In this document: in pieces, positions 8,886-17,499 of the stretch
How the letters are laid out: each line of letters starts with the position of its first letter
Numbering within the stretch: the first letter of the stretch is position 1
NCBI RefSeq assembly: GCF_002976435.1
Contig: NZ_PUGF01000006.1
Span: forward strand, 124,001-188,000
DNA: 64,000 bases
Source: Solimicrobium silvestre
Lineage (GTDB): Bacteria; Pseudomonadota; Gammaproteobacteria; Burkholderiales; Burkholderiaceae_D
Direction: 5' to 3'
The notes under the pieces: model-generated
Told to the model about the DNA's origin: nothing
Databases searched by the model: none
What the model saw: only the letters and a program-made list of their open reading frames with translations
Program-made: the position numbers and the translations under genes

Positions 8886-9668
8886 ATGAACAAACTTCCC
8901 GCAAATACCGGCTGGCTCTGGGTAAAACAAGGTTACCAGTATTTTAAGCAGCAACCGATGGAATTCTCTTTGCTCTTTTTGAGCTACCTGTTTTCAGTAC
9001 TGATACTTGGATTTATTCCTTTCCTAGGGCAATTATTAGCCTTTATTTTCTTACCTTTATTTACCCTCTCGTTTATGCAAGCATGCAGGGAGATAGATCA
9101 AGGCGCACGGGTTCATCCCAGATTATTGCTTTTTGGATTTCGCTCACCGCAAGTAGTCAAATTATTGCAGCTTGGCATGCTGTATTTAATTGCAGCCGTC
9201 ACCGCACTTGGCGCATCCACACTGATTGACGACGGCGTGCTTTGGCAAGTCGTTACTGGTCAAATGGAATTAACGGCAAAAAACGTGGAAGGCACTAATA
9301 TGTCCGCCGCCATGCTGTTTGCCATGCTGATCTACATTCCTGCGCTACTGGCATTTTGGTTTGCCGGGCCGCTGATTGCATGGCAACAAATGCCTTTATT
9401 TAAGGCGATTTTTTATAGTTTTATTGCCTCAGTCAGGGCAGCACGTGCTTTTTTTGTGTATGGCATAGCCTGGTTTGCCGTGGGCGGAATCTTGCCCACG
9501 ATATGTAGCGTGCTAATTGCCGCCATCATCGGCAATCCAAATATGATTTTTATGATCGTGATGCCATTGTCTATGGTACTCACCATCATTTTGTATTGCT
9601 CGTTTTACCCAAGCTATAAATCAATATTTGGTCAGGCCGATGCTATTGAATCATCCACTATTTCATAA
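8886..9668 (+). CDS. BPSS1780-family membrane protein
   Basis: Polytopic inner-membrane protein of unknown function, 260 residues from ATG at 8886; an earlier in-frame start would overlap thrB. The N-terminus KLPANTGWLWVKQGYQYFKQQP is the hallmark of this betaproteobacterial family. About five or six hydrophobic segments follow, the clearest being SLLFLSYLFSVLILGFIPFL, LLQLGMLYLIAAVTALGAS, MLFAMLIYIPALLAFWFAG and a C-terminal pair. It follows thrB within two bases and overlaps the convergent OsmC gene by 37 bases. No catalytic motif is visible. Confidence 0.85.
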   Translation: MNKLPANTGWLWVKQGYQYFKQQPMEFSLLFLSYLFSVLILGFIPFLGQLLAFIFLPLFTLSFMQACREIDQGARVHPRLLLFGFRSPQVVKLLQLGMLYLIAAVTALGASTLIDDGVLWQVVTGQMELTAKNVEGTNMSAAMLFAMLIYIPALLAFWFAGPLIAWQQMPLFKAIFYSFIASVRAARAFFVYGIAWFAVGGILPTICSVLIAAIIGNPNMIFMIVMPLSMVLTIILYCSFYPSYKSIFGQADAIESSTIS

Positions 9669-10069
9669 CTGTGGGTGATTTCAGCGGTTTTTTCCAACAT
9701 GATCGACGCTGAACAGTATTTCTCGTGCGACAACTTAATAGCCCGCTCAACTGCACTGACCTTAATGTTGCTGCCAGAAACCGTAAAATGAAAATGAACC
9801 TTGGTAAATACCTTAGGTTCTTTTTCAGCGCGTTCGGCAGTTAATTTAACATCGCAATTGGTAATCGTCTGACCACCTTTACGCAAAATCAACACCACAT
9901 CGTAAGCAGTACAGCCACCAGTACCCAACAAAACCATTTCCATTGGACGTGGCGCTAAATTACGGCCACCGCCATCTGGAGCGCCATCCATCGCTACGAC
10001 ATGACCAGAACCTGTTTCTGCTAAAAAAGTCATTCCCGACTGCCCGGTCCAACGCACTGTACATTCCAT
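9632..10069 (-). CDS. OsmC/YhfA-family protein
   Basis: 145 residues, a complete OsmC fold. Members are thiol peroxidases or act on oxidised sulfur compounds using two cysteines; both are present, in GTGGCTAYDVV (about residue 53) and HEKYCSAS (about residue 118). The N-terminus MECTVRW and the segment DGGGRNLAPRPMEMVLLG place it with the YhfA-like subgroup, whose physiological substrate is uncertain. It is transcribed on its own and convergent with the membrane-protein gene, with overlapping 3' ends. Confidence 0.9.
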   Translation of the reverse strand: MECTVRWTGQSGMTFLAETGSGHVVAMDGAPDGGGRNLAPRPMEMVLLGTGGCTAYDVVLILRKGGQTITNCDVKLTAERAEKEPKVFTKVHFHFTVSGSNIKVSAVERAIKLSHEKYCSASIMLEKTAEITHSYEIVDDSIASA

Positions 10070-10131
10070 CGCCCTGTTTCCTCATGTAATTTGATCGAAC
10101 TTTATTGTAGCTTATAGTTTCTTAGCAAATA

Positions 10132-10296
10132 TTACTTTAGGCCTAATTCATCTAACGTTTGCGGCGTTGCAATATCTAATCCATAGAATGAAAATAATTG
10201 AGTTCCCCCTCTATTTAGCCAAAATATCTTGCGCTGCACAATTTCCTCACCTATACTCATTTCATCGCTAGTTTCTGTGAATGCCGGAACTAGCAA
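10132..10296 (-). CDS. Possible 54-residue protein of unknown function
   Basis: Minus-strand frame with a strong Shine-Dalgarno (GGAGGA) eight bases before a TTG start; an ATG further up at 10332 would lie inside the terminator stem. The predicted peptide ends GLDIATPQTLDELGLK, is soluble, has no cysteine and carries no motif I recognise. The good ribosome binding site and ordinary amino-acid mix argue for a gene; the small size and lack of a known family argue against. Treat as tentative. Confidence 0.3.
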   Translation of the reverse strand: MLVPAFTETSDEMSIGEEIVQRKIFWLNRGGTQLFSFYGLDIATPQTLDELGLK

Positions 10297-10330
10297 GCTT
10301 TGTCTCCTCCACCTCCAAAAGGTGGACTTC

Positions 10331-10363
10331 AACCCGAAATAAAACTATTTCGGGTTTTTTTTC
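10331..10363 (+). terminator. Rho-independent terminator without an upstream gene
   Basis: Perfect 11-base stem (10331-10341 and 10346-10356) with loop AAAC, followed by a run of T. The orientation is plus strand. A second small hairpin (10308-10314 with 10320-10326) lies just before it. It may end an unannotated small RNA or insulate rplM from upstream transcription. Confidence 0.85.
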
Positions 10364-10394
10364 GCCTATTTCCTGCACATTTTTTAAGCTTTCC

Positions 10395-10424
10395 TTGACA
10401 CTAAGTCTTTGAAAAGATTATAAT
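10395..10424 (+). promoter_or_regulatory. Sigma-70 promoter of rplM-rpsI
   Basis: Perfect -35 TTGACA (10395-10400) and perfect -10 TATAAT (10419-10424) with an 18-base spacer. Transcription would start near 10431, leaving a leader of about 120 bases before the rplM ATG. Confidence 0.85.
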
Positions 10425-10552
10425 TTGCGGCTTTCCATCTCGCTTATGGGAAAAAGATACAAGGATGAGTCTGTAAATTGCTTATTATTTACGTTTTAAG
10501 CAAAAGAACAGAACCGCCATTTAAGCGAATTAACTTTAATTAGGAAGTCATC

Positions 10553-10981
10553 ATGAAAACCTTCTCCGCAAAAGCACACGAAGTGCAGCGCGATTGGTTC
10601 GTGATTGACGCGACGGATAAAATCCTCGGACGTGTTGCCAGCGAAGTGGCACTCCGATTGCGCGGCAAACACAAACCAGAATTTACACCACACGTAGACA
10701 CCGGCGATTTCATCGTTGTTGTTAATGCAGGCAAACTGCGCGTGACTGGTACTAAAGCTCTGAACAAAACATACTATCGCCACACTGGTTACCCAGGTGG
10801 TATCTATGAGACTAACTTCCAGAAAATGCAAGAGCGTTTCCCTGGTCGTGCTCTGGAAAAGGCTGTTAAGGGTATGTTACCTAAAGGCCCACTGGGCTAT
10901 GCCATGATCAAAAAGCTCAAAGTGTACGCTGAGGCAACTCATCCACACTCTGCCCAGCAGCCTAAAGTACTCGAACTCTAA
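10553..10981 (+). CDS. rplM: 50S ribosomal protein L13
   Basis: Early-assembling protein of the large ribosomal subunit, 142 residues, the standard length. Typical sequence blocks are [51 protein letters not shown] and [21 protein letters not shown]. The ribosome binding site is in TTAGGAAGTCATC before the ATG. Paired with rpsI nine bases downstream in the conserved rplM-rpsI operon, driven by the strong promoter at 10395-10424. Confidence 0.99.
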   Translation: MKTFSAKAHEVQRDWFVIDATDKILGRVASEVALRLRGKHKPEFTPHVDTGDFIVVVNAGKLRVTGTKALNKTYYRHTGYPGGIYETNFQKMQERFPGRALEKAVKGMLPKGPLGYAMIKKLKVYAEATHPHSAQQPKVLEL

Positions 10982-10990
10982 GGAATAGAC

Positions 10991-11383
10991 ATGATCGGTA
11001 ACTTCAATTACGGAACCGGCCGTCGCAAGAGTGCAGTAGCTCGCGTCTTCCTGAAATCCGGCAGCGGCAAGATCGTTGTTAATGGCAAACCAGCCAATGA
11101 ATATTTTTCTCGTGAAACTGGCTTGATGGTTATCCGTCAACCGTTGGAACTGACTAATCACCTCGAAACTTTCGATATCATGATTAATGTTCACGGCGGT
11201 GGCGAATCTGGCCAAGCTGGTGCAGTACGTCACGGTATTACTCGCGCGTTAATCGATTACGAAGCAACATTGAAACCAGAATTGTCAAAAGCTGGTTTTG
11301 TTACTCGTGATGCTCGCGAAGTTGAACGTAAAAAAGTCGGTCTGCGTAAAGCACGTCGCGCTAAGCAGTTCTCGAAGCGTTAA
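10991..11383 (+). CDS. rpsI: 30S ribosomal protein S9
   Basis: Small-subunit protein whose C-terminal tail reaches the P-site tRNA. 130 residues, starting [21 protein letters not shown] and ending in the basic tail [14 protein letters not shown], whose last Arg contacts tRNA. Second gene of the operon, with ribosome binding site AAGGAA, followed directly by a strong terminator. Confidence 0.99.
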   Translation: MIGNFNYGTGRRKSAVARVFLKSGSGKIVVNGKPANEYFSRETGLMVIRQPLELTNHLETFDIMINVHGGGESGQAGAVRHGITRALIDYEATLKPELSKAGFVTRDAREVERKKVGLRKARRAKQFSKR

Positions 11384-11399
11384 TCTACCAACGCTACGC

Positions 11400-11433
11400 A
11401 AAAAGCCGCCAAGTTTCGACTTGGCGGCTTTTT
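11400..11433 (+). terminator. Terminator of the rplM-rpsI operon
   Basis: Perfect stem (11400-11414 and 11419-11433, GC-rich core GCCGCCAAGT) closed by the stable tetraloop TTCG and followed by T residues, 17 bases after the rpsI stop. Confidence 0.95.
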
Positions 11434-11572
11434 TGCGCACTTTTTTTATTTTACAAATCAAATTAAATGCCGTAATGTCACCAAATCAACTTCATTTCAA
11501 GAAGTAAATCTCAAGCAACGATCAGTTTCTTGCTGTTAAAATTATGCAGAATTTTTTTGCTGGGAAAAAGAC

Positions 11573-12610
11573 ATGATTAAAGTAGGCATCGTAGGTGGCA
11601 CCGGATACACAGGCGTCGAATTGTTGCGCATCTTGGCTGCGCATCCTGAAGTACAACTCACTGCAATAACCTCACGCAAGGAAGATGGTTTGCCCGTAGC
11701 GGAGATGTATCCGTCTTTGCGTGGTCGCGTGGCATTAAAGTTCAGCTCCCCTGACAAAGCCAACTTAACGGAATGTGATGTCGTATTTTTTGCCACGCCG
11801 CATGGTGTCGCCATGGCACAAGCACCGGCGCTGTTGGCGGCGGGCGTTAAGGTCATCGACCTGGCGGCAGATTTCAGGCTACAGGACGTCGCACAATTTG
11901 AGCAGTGGTATGGAATGCAGCATAGCTGCGCCGACCTGCTCAAAGAAGCTGTGTATGGACTTCCAGAACTCAATCGCGAGGCAATCAAATCAGCGCGGCT
12001 GATTGGTAACCCGGGCTGCTATCCAACCACGATGCAATTAGGCTTTTATCCTTTGTTAAAAGCTGGCATTATCGATGCGGATAATTTAATCGCCGATTGT
12101 AAATCCGGCGTTTCCGGCGCCGGCCGCAAAGCGGAGATTAGCCTGTTATTTTCAGAAGCCAGCGACAACTTTAAAGCCTATTCCGTCGCAGGACATCGCC
12201 ACATTCCTGAAACAGTAGAGCAATTGCAAAAAATGAGTTCAACTCCGGTTGGACTTATTTTCACCCCGCATTTGGTGCCGATGATACGCGGCATGCACTC
12301 TACGTTATATGCAAAACTCAACACAACTATCGACAATGCGGCGCTTCAGGAATTGTTTGAAAAAACCTATCAAAACGAAGCCTTTGTGGATGTAATGCCA
12401 TTTGGCAGCCACCCTGAAACACGCTCTACACGCGGTTCAAACACATTGAGAATTGCTCTGCACCGGCCGGGCAATGGAGCAACTTTAGTGATTTTAGTGG
12501 CGCAAGATAATTTAATGAAAGGGGCATCAGGACAAGCAGTGCAATGTATGAATTTAATGTTCGGTTTGCAAGAAACTTGTGGTCTAACTCAACTACCTAT
12601 TCTGCCTTAA
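11573..12610 (+). CDS. argC: N-acetyl-gamma-glutamyl-phosphate reductase
   Basis: NADPH-dependent third step of arginine synthesis, reducing N-acetylglutamyl phosphate to the semialdehyde. 345 residues. N-terminal Rossmann motif [18 protein letters not shown]; the catalytic Cys149 sits in NPGCYPTT; the dimer and active-site segment [11 protein letters not shown] and the histidine in VAGHRHIPE follow. Length and motifs match the long (type 1) ArgC. It leads a run of closely spaced genes (DUF6776-like, bactofilin) that is conserved in Burkholderiales. Confidence 0.97.
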   Translation: MIKVGIVGGTGYTGVELLRILAAHPEVQLTAITSRKEDGLPVAEMYPSLRGRVALKFSSPDKANLTECDVVFFATPHGVAMAQAPALLAAGVKVIDLAADFRLQDVAQFEQWYGMQHSCADLLKEAVYGLPELNREAIKSARLIGNPGCYPTTMQLGFYPLLKAGIIDADNLIADCKSGVSGAGRKAEISLLFSEASDNFKAYSVAGHRHIPETVEQLQKMSSTPVGLIFTPHLVPMIRGMHSTLYAKLNTTIDNAALQELFEKTYQNEAFVDVMPFGSHPETRSTRGSNTLRIALHRPGNGATLVILVAQDNLMKGASGQAVQCMNLMFGLQETCGLTQLPILP

Positions 12611-12622
12611 TGCGAACTCACA

Positions 12623-13342
12623 ATGAAAAATAATAGCTCACGATACAAAACCATTTCGACAATAAAAGTGGTGGAAGACAAAAACACATGGCTGCGATTT
12701 GCCATGATTGTTTTAGTTCTTCTTGGTTTGTTTGCGGCATTTTCTTTTTTCACTTATCAATTAGGCGGTACGATTAGCGGCACAGCGCCCGCCAAAGAAC
12801 AGCTATCGGAATTAAAGCAACGCGTTGAAAAGTTAGACAGTGAACGCGAACAGCTGTCCAGCACGGCTAATAGTGCGGATAGCGAATTAAATATTGAACG
12901 CGCCACGCAAAAACAGCTAGCAACACAGGTACAGGCTCTCACCGCAGAAAATAATAAACTGAAAGAAGATTTAGCTTTTTTTGAAAATTTGATACCAGCG
13001 GCAAAGGGGCAAGAAGGGATACGAATTGGGGCGTTTAAAGCAGATGCTAGTAATCGCTTACAAGTCCAATATCGCATCTTGGTGATGCAGGGTGGGAAAA
13101 GTGTGCCGGACTTTGTTGGCGAATTGCAGTTCACCGCAACAGTATTGCAAGGCGGAAAAACTGTCACGCTTACGTTCCCAGAAGCAAAAGAAGGTGATGC
13201 AGGCAAGTTGAAATTATCTTTCAAATACTATCAACGTATGGAAGGTACGCTCACTCTTCCTGAAGGAGCCATCATCAAAACGTTACAAGCACGTATTTTG
13301 GACAAAGGGCAACTCCGCACCTATCAGTCCATTAATTTCTAG
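12623..13342 (+). CDS. DUF6776-like membrane-anchored coiled-coil protein
   Basis: 239 residues. A short cytoplasmic N-terminus is followed by one transmembrane helix (about 27-48, FAMIVLVLLGLFAAFSFFTYQ), a periplasmic coiled coil (about 58-115, rich in Glu, Gln and Leu) and a compact C-terminal domain of about 120 residues predicted to be beta-rich (VQYRILVMQGGK, GTLTLPEGAIIKTLQARIL). It lies 12 bases after argC and 9 bases before the bactofilin gene, the order seen for DUF6776 in Burkholderiales. Anchoring and neighbour suggest a link to cell-envelope organisation or bactofilin function; this is inference. Confidence 0.75.
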   Translation: MKNNSSRYKTISTIKVVEDKNTWLRFAMIVLVLLGLFAAFSFFTYQLGGTISGTAPAKEQLSELKQRVEKLDSEREQLSSTANSADSELNIERATQKQLATQVQALTAENNKLKEDLAFFENLIPAAKGQEGIRIGAFKADASNRLQVQYRILVMQGGKSVPDFVGELQFTATVLQGGKTVTLTFPEAKEGDAGKLKLSFKYYQRMEGTLTLPEGAIIKTLQARILDKGQLRTYQSINF

Positions 13343-13351
13343 AGGAAGTTC

Positions 13352-13750
13352 ATGTTTAACCGCAAAAACAAAAGCACGATTGACAGCTTGATCGGGCTTT
13401 CAACCAACATAGATGGCAATCTGTATTTTAAAGGTGGGCTTCGTATCGATGGCAGTGTTAAAGGTAATGTGATTGCTGAAGACGAGCATGGCAGTATGTT
13501 AATTATTTCAGAAAATGCCATGATTTGCGGCGAAGTTCGCGCGGCACATATTGTGGTAGATGGCTCAATCCTTGGCCCGGTATTTTCATCGGAATTGCTA
13601 GAATTACTACCTAAAGCACGTATTACTGGTGACGTACACTATAAAGCACTGGAAATGAATAGCGGCGCGACGGTAACTGGGCAATTAACCCATACACAAA
13701 CTAGCAATAGCACCGAATCCGTGTTGCAACTTTCTTCATCGCAAGCGTAA
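13352..13750 (+). CDS. Bactofilin
   Basis: Polymer-forming cytoskeletal protein, 132 residues, a right-handed beta-helix flanked by short disordered tails. The helix repeats are visible as six-residue rungs in TNIDGNLYFKGGLRIDGSVKGNVIAE and in ICGEVRAAHIVVDGSILGPV. Bactofilins assemble into membrane-associated filaments that place cell-wall enzymes or other proteins. The ribosome binding site AGAGGAAG precedes the ATG. It is probably cotranscribed with the preceding single-pass coiled-coil gene, a candidate membrane partner. Confidence 0.92.
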   Translation: MFNRKNKSTIDSLIGLSTNIDGNLYFKGGLRIDGSVKGNVIAEDEHGSMLIISENAMICGEVRAAHIVVDGSILGPVFSSELLELLPKARITGDVHYKALEMNSGATVTGQLTHTQTSNSTESVLQLSSSQA

Positions 13751-13887
13751 AAATGAGCATAAGCAAGAGATGCAGCAACGCGCTATAATGACGAAGTCTA
13801 TCGCGCATGAATGTTATTTTAAGCAATTAAATCATTTTGTGCCGTATTATTAGTTTAAGCAGAATTTAGTAGCTAAGGGAGTTATAT

Positions 13888-14238
13888 ATGAACGCCGTCA
13901 CCGAAATGCCAGCACCGATTATTTTTTCGGATAGCGCGGCCCAAAAAGTTGCTCAATTAATCGAAGAAGAAGGCAACCCTGATCTCAAATTACGCGTCTT
14001 TGTGCAAGGCGGAGGTTGCTCTGGTTTCCAATACGGATTTACCTTTGATGAAATCGTCAATGAAGATGACACCACCATGACCAAAAATGGCGTGCATTTA
14101 TTGATTGATTCAATGAGTTATCAATATTTAGTCGGTGCAGAAATCGACTATAAAGATGATCTTGAAGGCGCACAGTTCGTGATTAAAAATCCGAACGCCA
14201 CCACCACTTGTGGCTGCGGCTCTTCTTTCTCGGCATAA
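13888..14238 (+). CDS. erpA: Iron-sulfur cluster insertion protein ErpA
   Basis: A-type carrier that delivers Fe-S clusters to target enzymes, 116 residues. The three ligand cysteines are in place: Cys44 ([11 protein letters not shown]), Cys108 and Cys110 (TTCGCGSSF). The N-terminus [21 protein letters not shown] is the betaproteobacterial ErpA form, distinguishing it from IscA. The ribosome binding site AAGGGAG is 8 bases ahead. It ends at a palindromic terminator shared with the convergent patatin-like gene. Confidence 0.96.
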   Translation: MNAVTEMPAPIIFSDSAAQKVAQLIEEEGNPDLKLRVFVQGGGCSGFQYGFTFDEIVNEDDTTMTKNGVHLLIDSMSYQYLVGAEIDYKDDLEGAQFVIKNPNATTTCGCGSSFSA

Positions 14239-14265
14239 GCCAGGTCAGTAGCTCAGTAGCAAATC

Positions 14266-14291
14266 AAAAAGGACGCAGCTGCGTCCTTTTT
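14266..14291. terminator. Bidirectional terminator between erpA and the patatin-like gene
   Basis: Perfect palindrome of 26 bases (centre AGCT, GC-rich GGACGCAGCTGCGTCC core) flanked by A and T runs on both sides, so it can stop transcription from both convergent genes. It directly abuts the stop codon of the minus-strand gene. Confidence 0.9.
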
Positions 14292-15338
14292 TTATGCCTT
14301 CACACTATTCAAACCGCGCTGATAACCAAACTGCCATTGCGCTTCGATCATCTGCACATAAGCCGCATAAGTTGGTGGCGTGACGATATCGATTTTATTT
14401 TTATACCAGATTATTTTTTGCCGAATCCGCTGATTTAAGAAAAACTCTTCCATGTCGGACGTATCTACCCACATTTCAGCAGGCTGTTGAAACACTTGAT
14501 GCAAACGCTGATTGCCATCAAACCCCAACACTGTGCGAATAGCGGGCAAACCGTAGGTTTTATCGTAGCCAGCTTTTAATTCCATGATGACGTTTTCCGC
14601 CAGACAACCAGCCACTTCAATCGGGAATAAATCAATCACCCCACCGATGTAATCACCCGAGGTATGTGAATGGCAGCGGAAGTAAAACATGTCGGCAATC
14701 GAGGCACGTGCTGCGTCACCGATCGACATCGTCACGTCGGTGAGCAATTGCGGCGCAACCGCATTATCACCATACATAGGCGCGCTTAACGGGGCTTCGA
14801 GTTGCGACTGGTTTAATAATGCTGCGGCACGCTCATCACAAAAAATCACTTCAGAAAATAATTTGCGCTGACCACGCCGCTGCCCTACTTCATTTTCTGC
14901 ATATAATAATTTACCGGCGACGATAGCTACGGCAACGTCTTCTTCTGCCTTATCTGACGTGCGCTCAGGAAGTGGTAACTGAGCCGGAATTTCAAACATA
15001 TAATCGTTAAACAAATCAGGGATATGTTCGGCATTCCCGCCCAAAAAGCGTCGCTTCATCGCGCCAATAAAAGAGCCTGCAAGTGTCGCGTTTTGTTTTG
15101 ATTTGAGCCCACGCCAAAATTGATACATTTGCGGTGCACTCAGCCACGCTTTACGTTCTGCGTCATCCGGCAATGCTTGGATAATGGCCGCAGCTATCGC
15201 GCCACCGCAACTAGCCAAAATCACATCTGGCGTTTTTTTTAATTCACGCATCGCGGCATACATACCGAGATAATAACCGAGATGAAAACCACCACCAGCC
15301 ATGACCATACAACGTTGATATTTTTTTGATTGAGCCAT
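14292..15338 (-). CDS. Patatin-like phospholipase homologue with altered catalytic motifs
   Basis: 348 residues. The N-terminus MVMAGGGFHLGYYLGMYAAMRE is the glycine-rich oxyanion-hole segment of patatin-like lipid hydrolases. The nucleophile elbow, normally Gly-X-Ser-X-Gly, reads LASCGGAIAA here, so either Cys replaces the catalytic Ser or the Ser lacks its leading Gly. The later Asp-Gly-Gly/Ala motif reads YIGGVIDLFP, with Ile at the Asp position. The rest shows ordinary helices and no signal peptide. It may be a non-catalytic or chemically different member. It stands alone on the minus strand, next to a block of phospholipid genes (15.5-20.8 kb), which makes a lipid role plausible. Confidence 0.75.
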   Translation of the reverse strand: MAQSKKYQRCMVMAGGGFHLGYYLGMYAAMRELKKTPDVILASCGGAIAAAIIQALPDDAERKAWLSAPQMYQFWRGLKSKQNATLAGSFIGAMKRRFLGGNAEHIPDLFNDYMFEIPAQLPLPERTSDKAEEDVAVAIVAGKLLYAENEVGQRRGQRKLFSEVIFCDERAAALLNQSQLEAPLSAPMYGDNAVAPQLLTDVTMSIGDAARASIADMFYFRCHSHTSGDYIGGVIDLFPIEVAGCLAENVIMELKAGYDKTYGLPAIRTVLGFDGNQRLHQVFQQPAEMWVDTSDMEEFFLNQRIRQKIIWYKNKIDIVTPPTYAAYVQMIEAQWQFGYQRGLNSVKA

Positions 15339-15499
15339 TTTTTTAGATAAAAGCGTGATTAAATCACGCAGGTTGAATTTATTGTTTTGAAGAGCGAATA
15401 ACAGGGTATTCTAAAATAAAAACTGCAAATCATTTCGCATTATTTGGATCGCTAGCCAGAGCGCCATTGTAGCGATATTAAGTAATTATTCTTATTCAC

Positions 15500-16234
15500 T
15501 CACTTCCGCAAACGTAACAACTGGCTGGGCAAGTAATTGAATAGTTTGATTAACCACCGCATTTGCCATGGAAATATGCTGATGGCTAGCCGACGATGGA
15601 TAGCGTCAACAATATATTCAACCGCCTTTTCCTCGGTCAAAATAAACGGTTTATGGCTCGCGTCACCATCATTCAACTGACGCAGTTTTTCCGTATCAAC
15701 ATAACCGGGAACAATGGCGGTGACAGCAATTGAAAACGGCGCTAGCGCAATTCGATACGTTTCACAAAGACTAAGCACGGATCGTTTGCATGCACTATAA
15801 AGCGACGCGCCCGGATAATCCTTGAGCAAACCGGCCACCGAAGAAATCGCCACTAAATGCCCGTTTTTTTTGCTCAGCATATGTTCTGCGGCAAGTTCAA
15901 ATGCCGTGTTTAAGCCGGATACATTGGTTTGCAACATGCGCAGAGTGGTAGCAGCATCCAGTGTCTGATGTCGATCATTGAAATAAAAACCGGCGCTGAC
16001 AATCAGCAAATCAAGACTTTCCTCAGCAAACACCTCAATTGCCTTGGCAAGCGCGACATTATCGGCAATATCCAACTGAGTACAACTGAGCATTGGGTAA
16101 TGATGGTCGGACGTTAAGCGTTGCAAATCGCGGCCACACACCATCACATTGTGCCCGTCGCGTAAATAATGCTCTGCCAGCGCCCAACCAATGCCACTGG
16201 TTCCACCAATAATCATGATATTCATTTTATTCAT
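15500..16234 (-). CDS. Short-chain dehydrogenase/reductase
   Basis: Classical SDR of 244 residues with cofactor motif GGTSGIG (10-16), the structural NVSG (104-107), the catalytic Ser131/Ser132 region (ISSVAG) and the Tyr146-X3-Lys150 pair (LYSACKR). CGRD after beta-strand 2 leaves NADP(H) preference likely, with Arg at the usual phosphate-contact position. The C-terminus ends in a hydrophobic, basic stretch (FPWQMRWLIKLFNYLPSQLLRLRK) suited to membrane association. It is divergent from the PAP2/phosphatase gene with 62 bases between them, and so is probably part of the lipid-related block. The substrate is unknown. Confidence 0.88.
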   Translation of the reverse strand: MNKMNIMIIGGTSGIGWALAEHYLRDGHNVMVCGRDLQRLTSDHHYPMLSCTQLDIADNVALAKAIEVFAEESLDLLIVSAGFYFNDRHQTLDAATTLRMLQTNVSGLNTAFELAAEHMLSKKNGHLVAISSVAGLLKDYPGASLYSACKRSVLSLCETYRIALAPFSIAVTAIVPGYVDTEKLRQLNDGDASHKPFILTEEKAVEYIVDAIHRRLAISIFPWQMRWLIKLFNYLPSQLLRLRK

Positions 16235-16296
16235 TCACAAAAATTCAGCATGTTAGAATCATCGCCATTCATGACTCCACTACGCGAGAGCACCAT

Positions 16297-17499
16297 TTGA
16301 TAGCATCATCACCAATCACAGCAGCTACCTGGTCGCAGCGCTTGCGCCATCTGTTACTCAACCTACTGGTGTTTTCCCTTTGCTACCAAACCGCCAATTG
16401 GATGGCGGAATCTAACCATATTCAACGCAATATTGCTTTTAATTTTGAAACGCAAACACCTTTTATTGCGTGGATGATTATTCCGTATTTAAGCTCAGGC
16501 CTCTTTTTTATTGGAAGCTTTTTCTACGTTACGAGCTTTGGCGATCTACGAGTATTAAGCCATCGAATAGTACTGGCAACCGTCATTGCTACGCTAATTT
16601 TTATGGTTTATCCGCTGCAATTCAGCTTACTCAAGCCAATGATTAATACGCCGTTGTACGCTACATTATTTCAATTTTTATCGATTGCTGACCGACCGTA
16701 TAATCAATTTCCTTCCCTGCATATTGCCTACTGTGTTATTTTTTGGCAGTCGCTCCATCCCAACTTACGCCAACGCCCCGCAAGAATAGCATTAGCGATG
16801 ATACTTTTGCTGATTGCAGCATCCACGCTATTCACCTACCAGCATCATTGTCTGGATATTGTCGGCGGGCTTTTGCTTGGTTTAAGCACGCTGCAACTGA
16901 TTCGATCAGATTCGCGGCAAACCAGCGTAGCGTTCTATTATTTCATTGCAGCCACTATCGTAGTGTTGATCGGCTCCCTAGCGCTAACTTATTGGTTTGC
17001 GTTATACATTAGCTTTTCTTTGTTATTAGTAGGCTGGGCATATCACCGTCACAATCGGCATTTTTTGCATAAGAAGGCAGGGCAACATCCCCTATGGATC
17101 TGGCTGTTATTTGCACCCTATCTGGCAGGTTACTGGATCACCTGGAAGCTCGTGCAGTACAAGGAAAGACAGCACCCTGCATTTACCCAATTTAGTCAGC
17201 AGCTTTGGATAGGACGTCGTTTAACACCACATGAAGCAAAGCAATTACCCAGCGACTGTGTAGTGTTCGATCTATCACCCGAGCTGAGTGAAGCCAGTTG
17301 TTTGAGCAAGCAACATTACTGGCATTTCCCTATCTTGGATTTAATACATCCGCCCACACAATTAATCGCTGAAATTGCAGCATCTATTCATCACGAAATT
17401 GCGCTTGGGCGCGTTGTATATCTACATTGCGCCATGGGTTATAGCCGTTGTAAATTAGTCGCCAACCACGTTTTCTCAGAGACAAAAGCCATCCAATGA
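16297..17499 (+). CDS. PAP2 and dual-specificity phosphatase fusion protein, YnbD-like
   Basis: 400 residues. An N-terminal multi-pass membrane domain carries PAP2-type motifs (NQFPSLHIAY around 132-141, HHCLDIVGGLLLG around 183-195). The C-terminal cytoplasmic domain has the Cys-dependent phosphatase loop His377-Cys378-X5-Arg384 (HCAMGYSR). The architecture and length match E. coli YnbD. The start codon appears to be TTG at 16297; an upstream ATG is in another frame and runs into a stop. It overlaps the next gene by four bases (ATGA), so the two are translationally coupled. Likely acts on lipid phosphates or phosphatidylinositol-like head groups; the substrate is inferred only. Confidence 0.85.
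   Translation: MIASSPITAATWSQRLRHLLLNLLVFSLCYQTANWMAESNHIQRNIAFNFETQTPFIAWMIIPYLSSGLFFIGSFFYVTSFGDLRVLSHRIVLATVIATLIFMVYPLQFSLLKPMINTPLYATLFQFLSIADRPYNQFPSLHIAYCVIFWQSLHPNLRQRPARIALAMILLLIAASTLFTYQHHCLDIVGGLLLGLSTLQLIRSDSRQTSVAFYYFIAATIVVLIGSLALTYWFALYISFSLLLVGWAYHRHNRHFLHKKAGQHPLWIWLLFAPYLAGYWITWKLVQYKERQHPAFTQFSQQLWIGRRLTPHEAKQLPSDCVVFDLSPELSEASCLSKQHYWHFPILDLIHPPTQLIAEIAASIHHEIALGRVVYLHCAMGYSRCKLVANHVFSETKAIQ

Larger units (their letters stand above)
10070..10552. other. Gap between the OsmC gene and rplM
   Basis: Contains a possible short minus-strand ORF, a plus-strand intrinsic terminator (10331-10363) with no coding gene in front of it, and the rplM promoter and leader. The unexplained plus-strand terminator suggests a noncoding transcript starting somewhere after 10080. 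I found no tRNA or tmRNA fold, although TCCTCCACCTCCA at 10305-10317 superficially resembles an RNA 3' end. Confidence 0.5.

Noticed and set aside
10291-10320. TCCTCCACCTCCA resembling the 3' end of a tRNA or tmRNA
   Set aside because: No T-loop, no anticodon arm and no matching 5' acceptor strand could be found in the preceding 200 bases.
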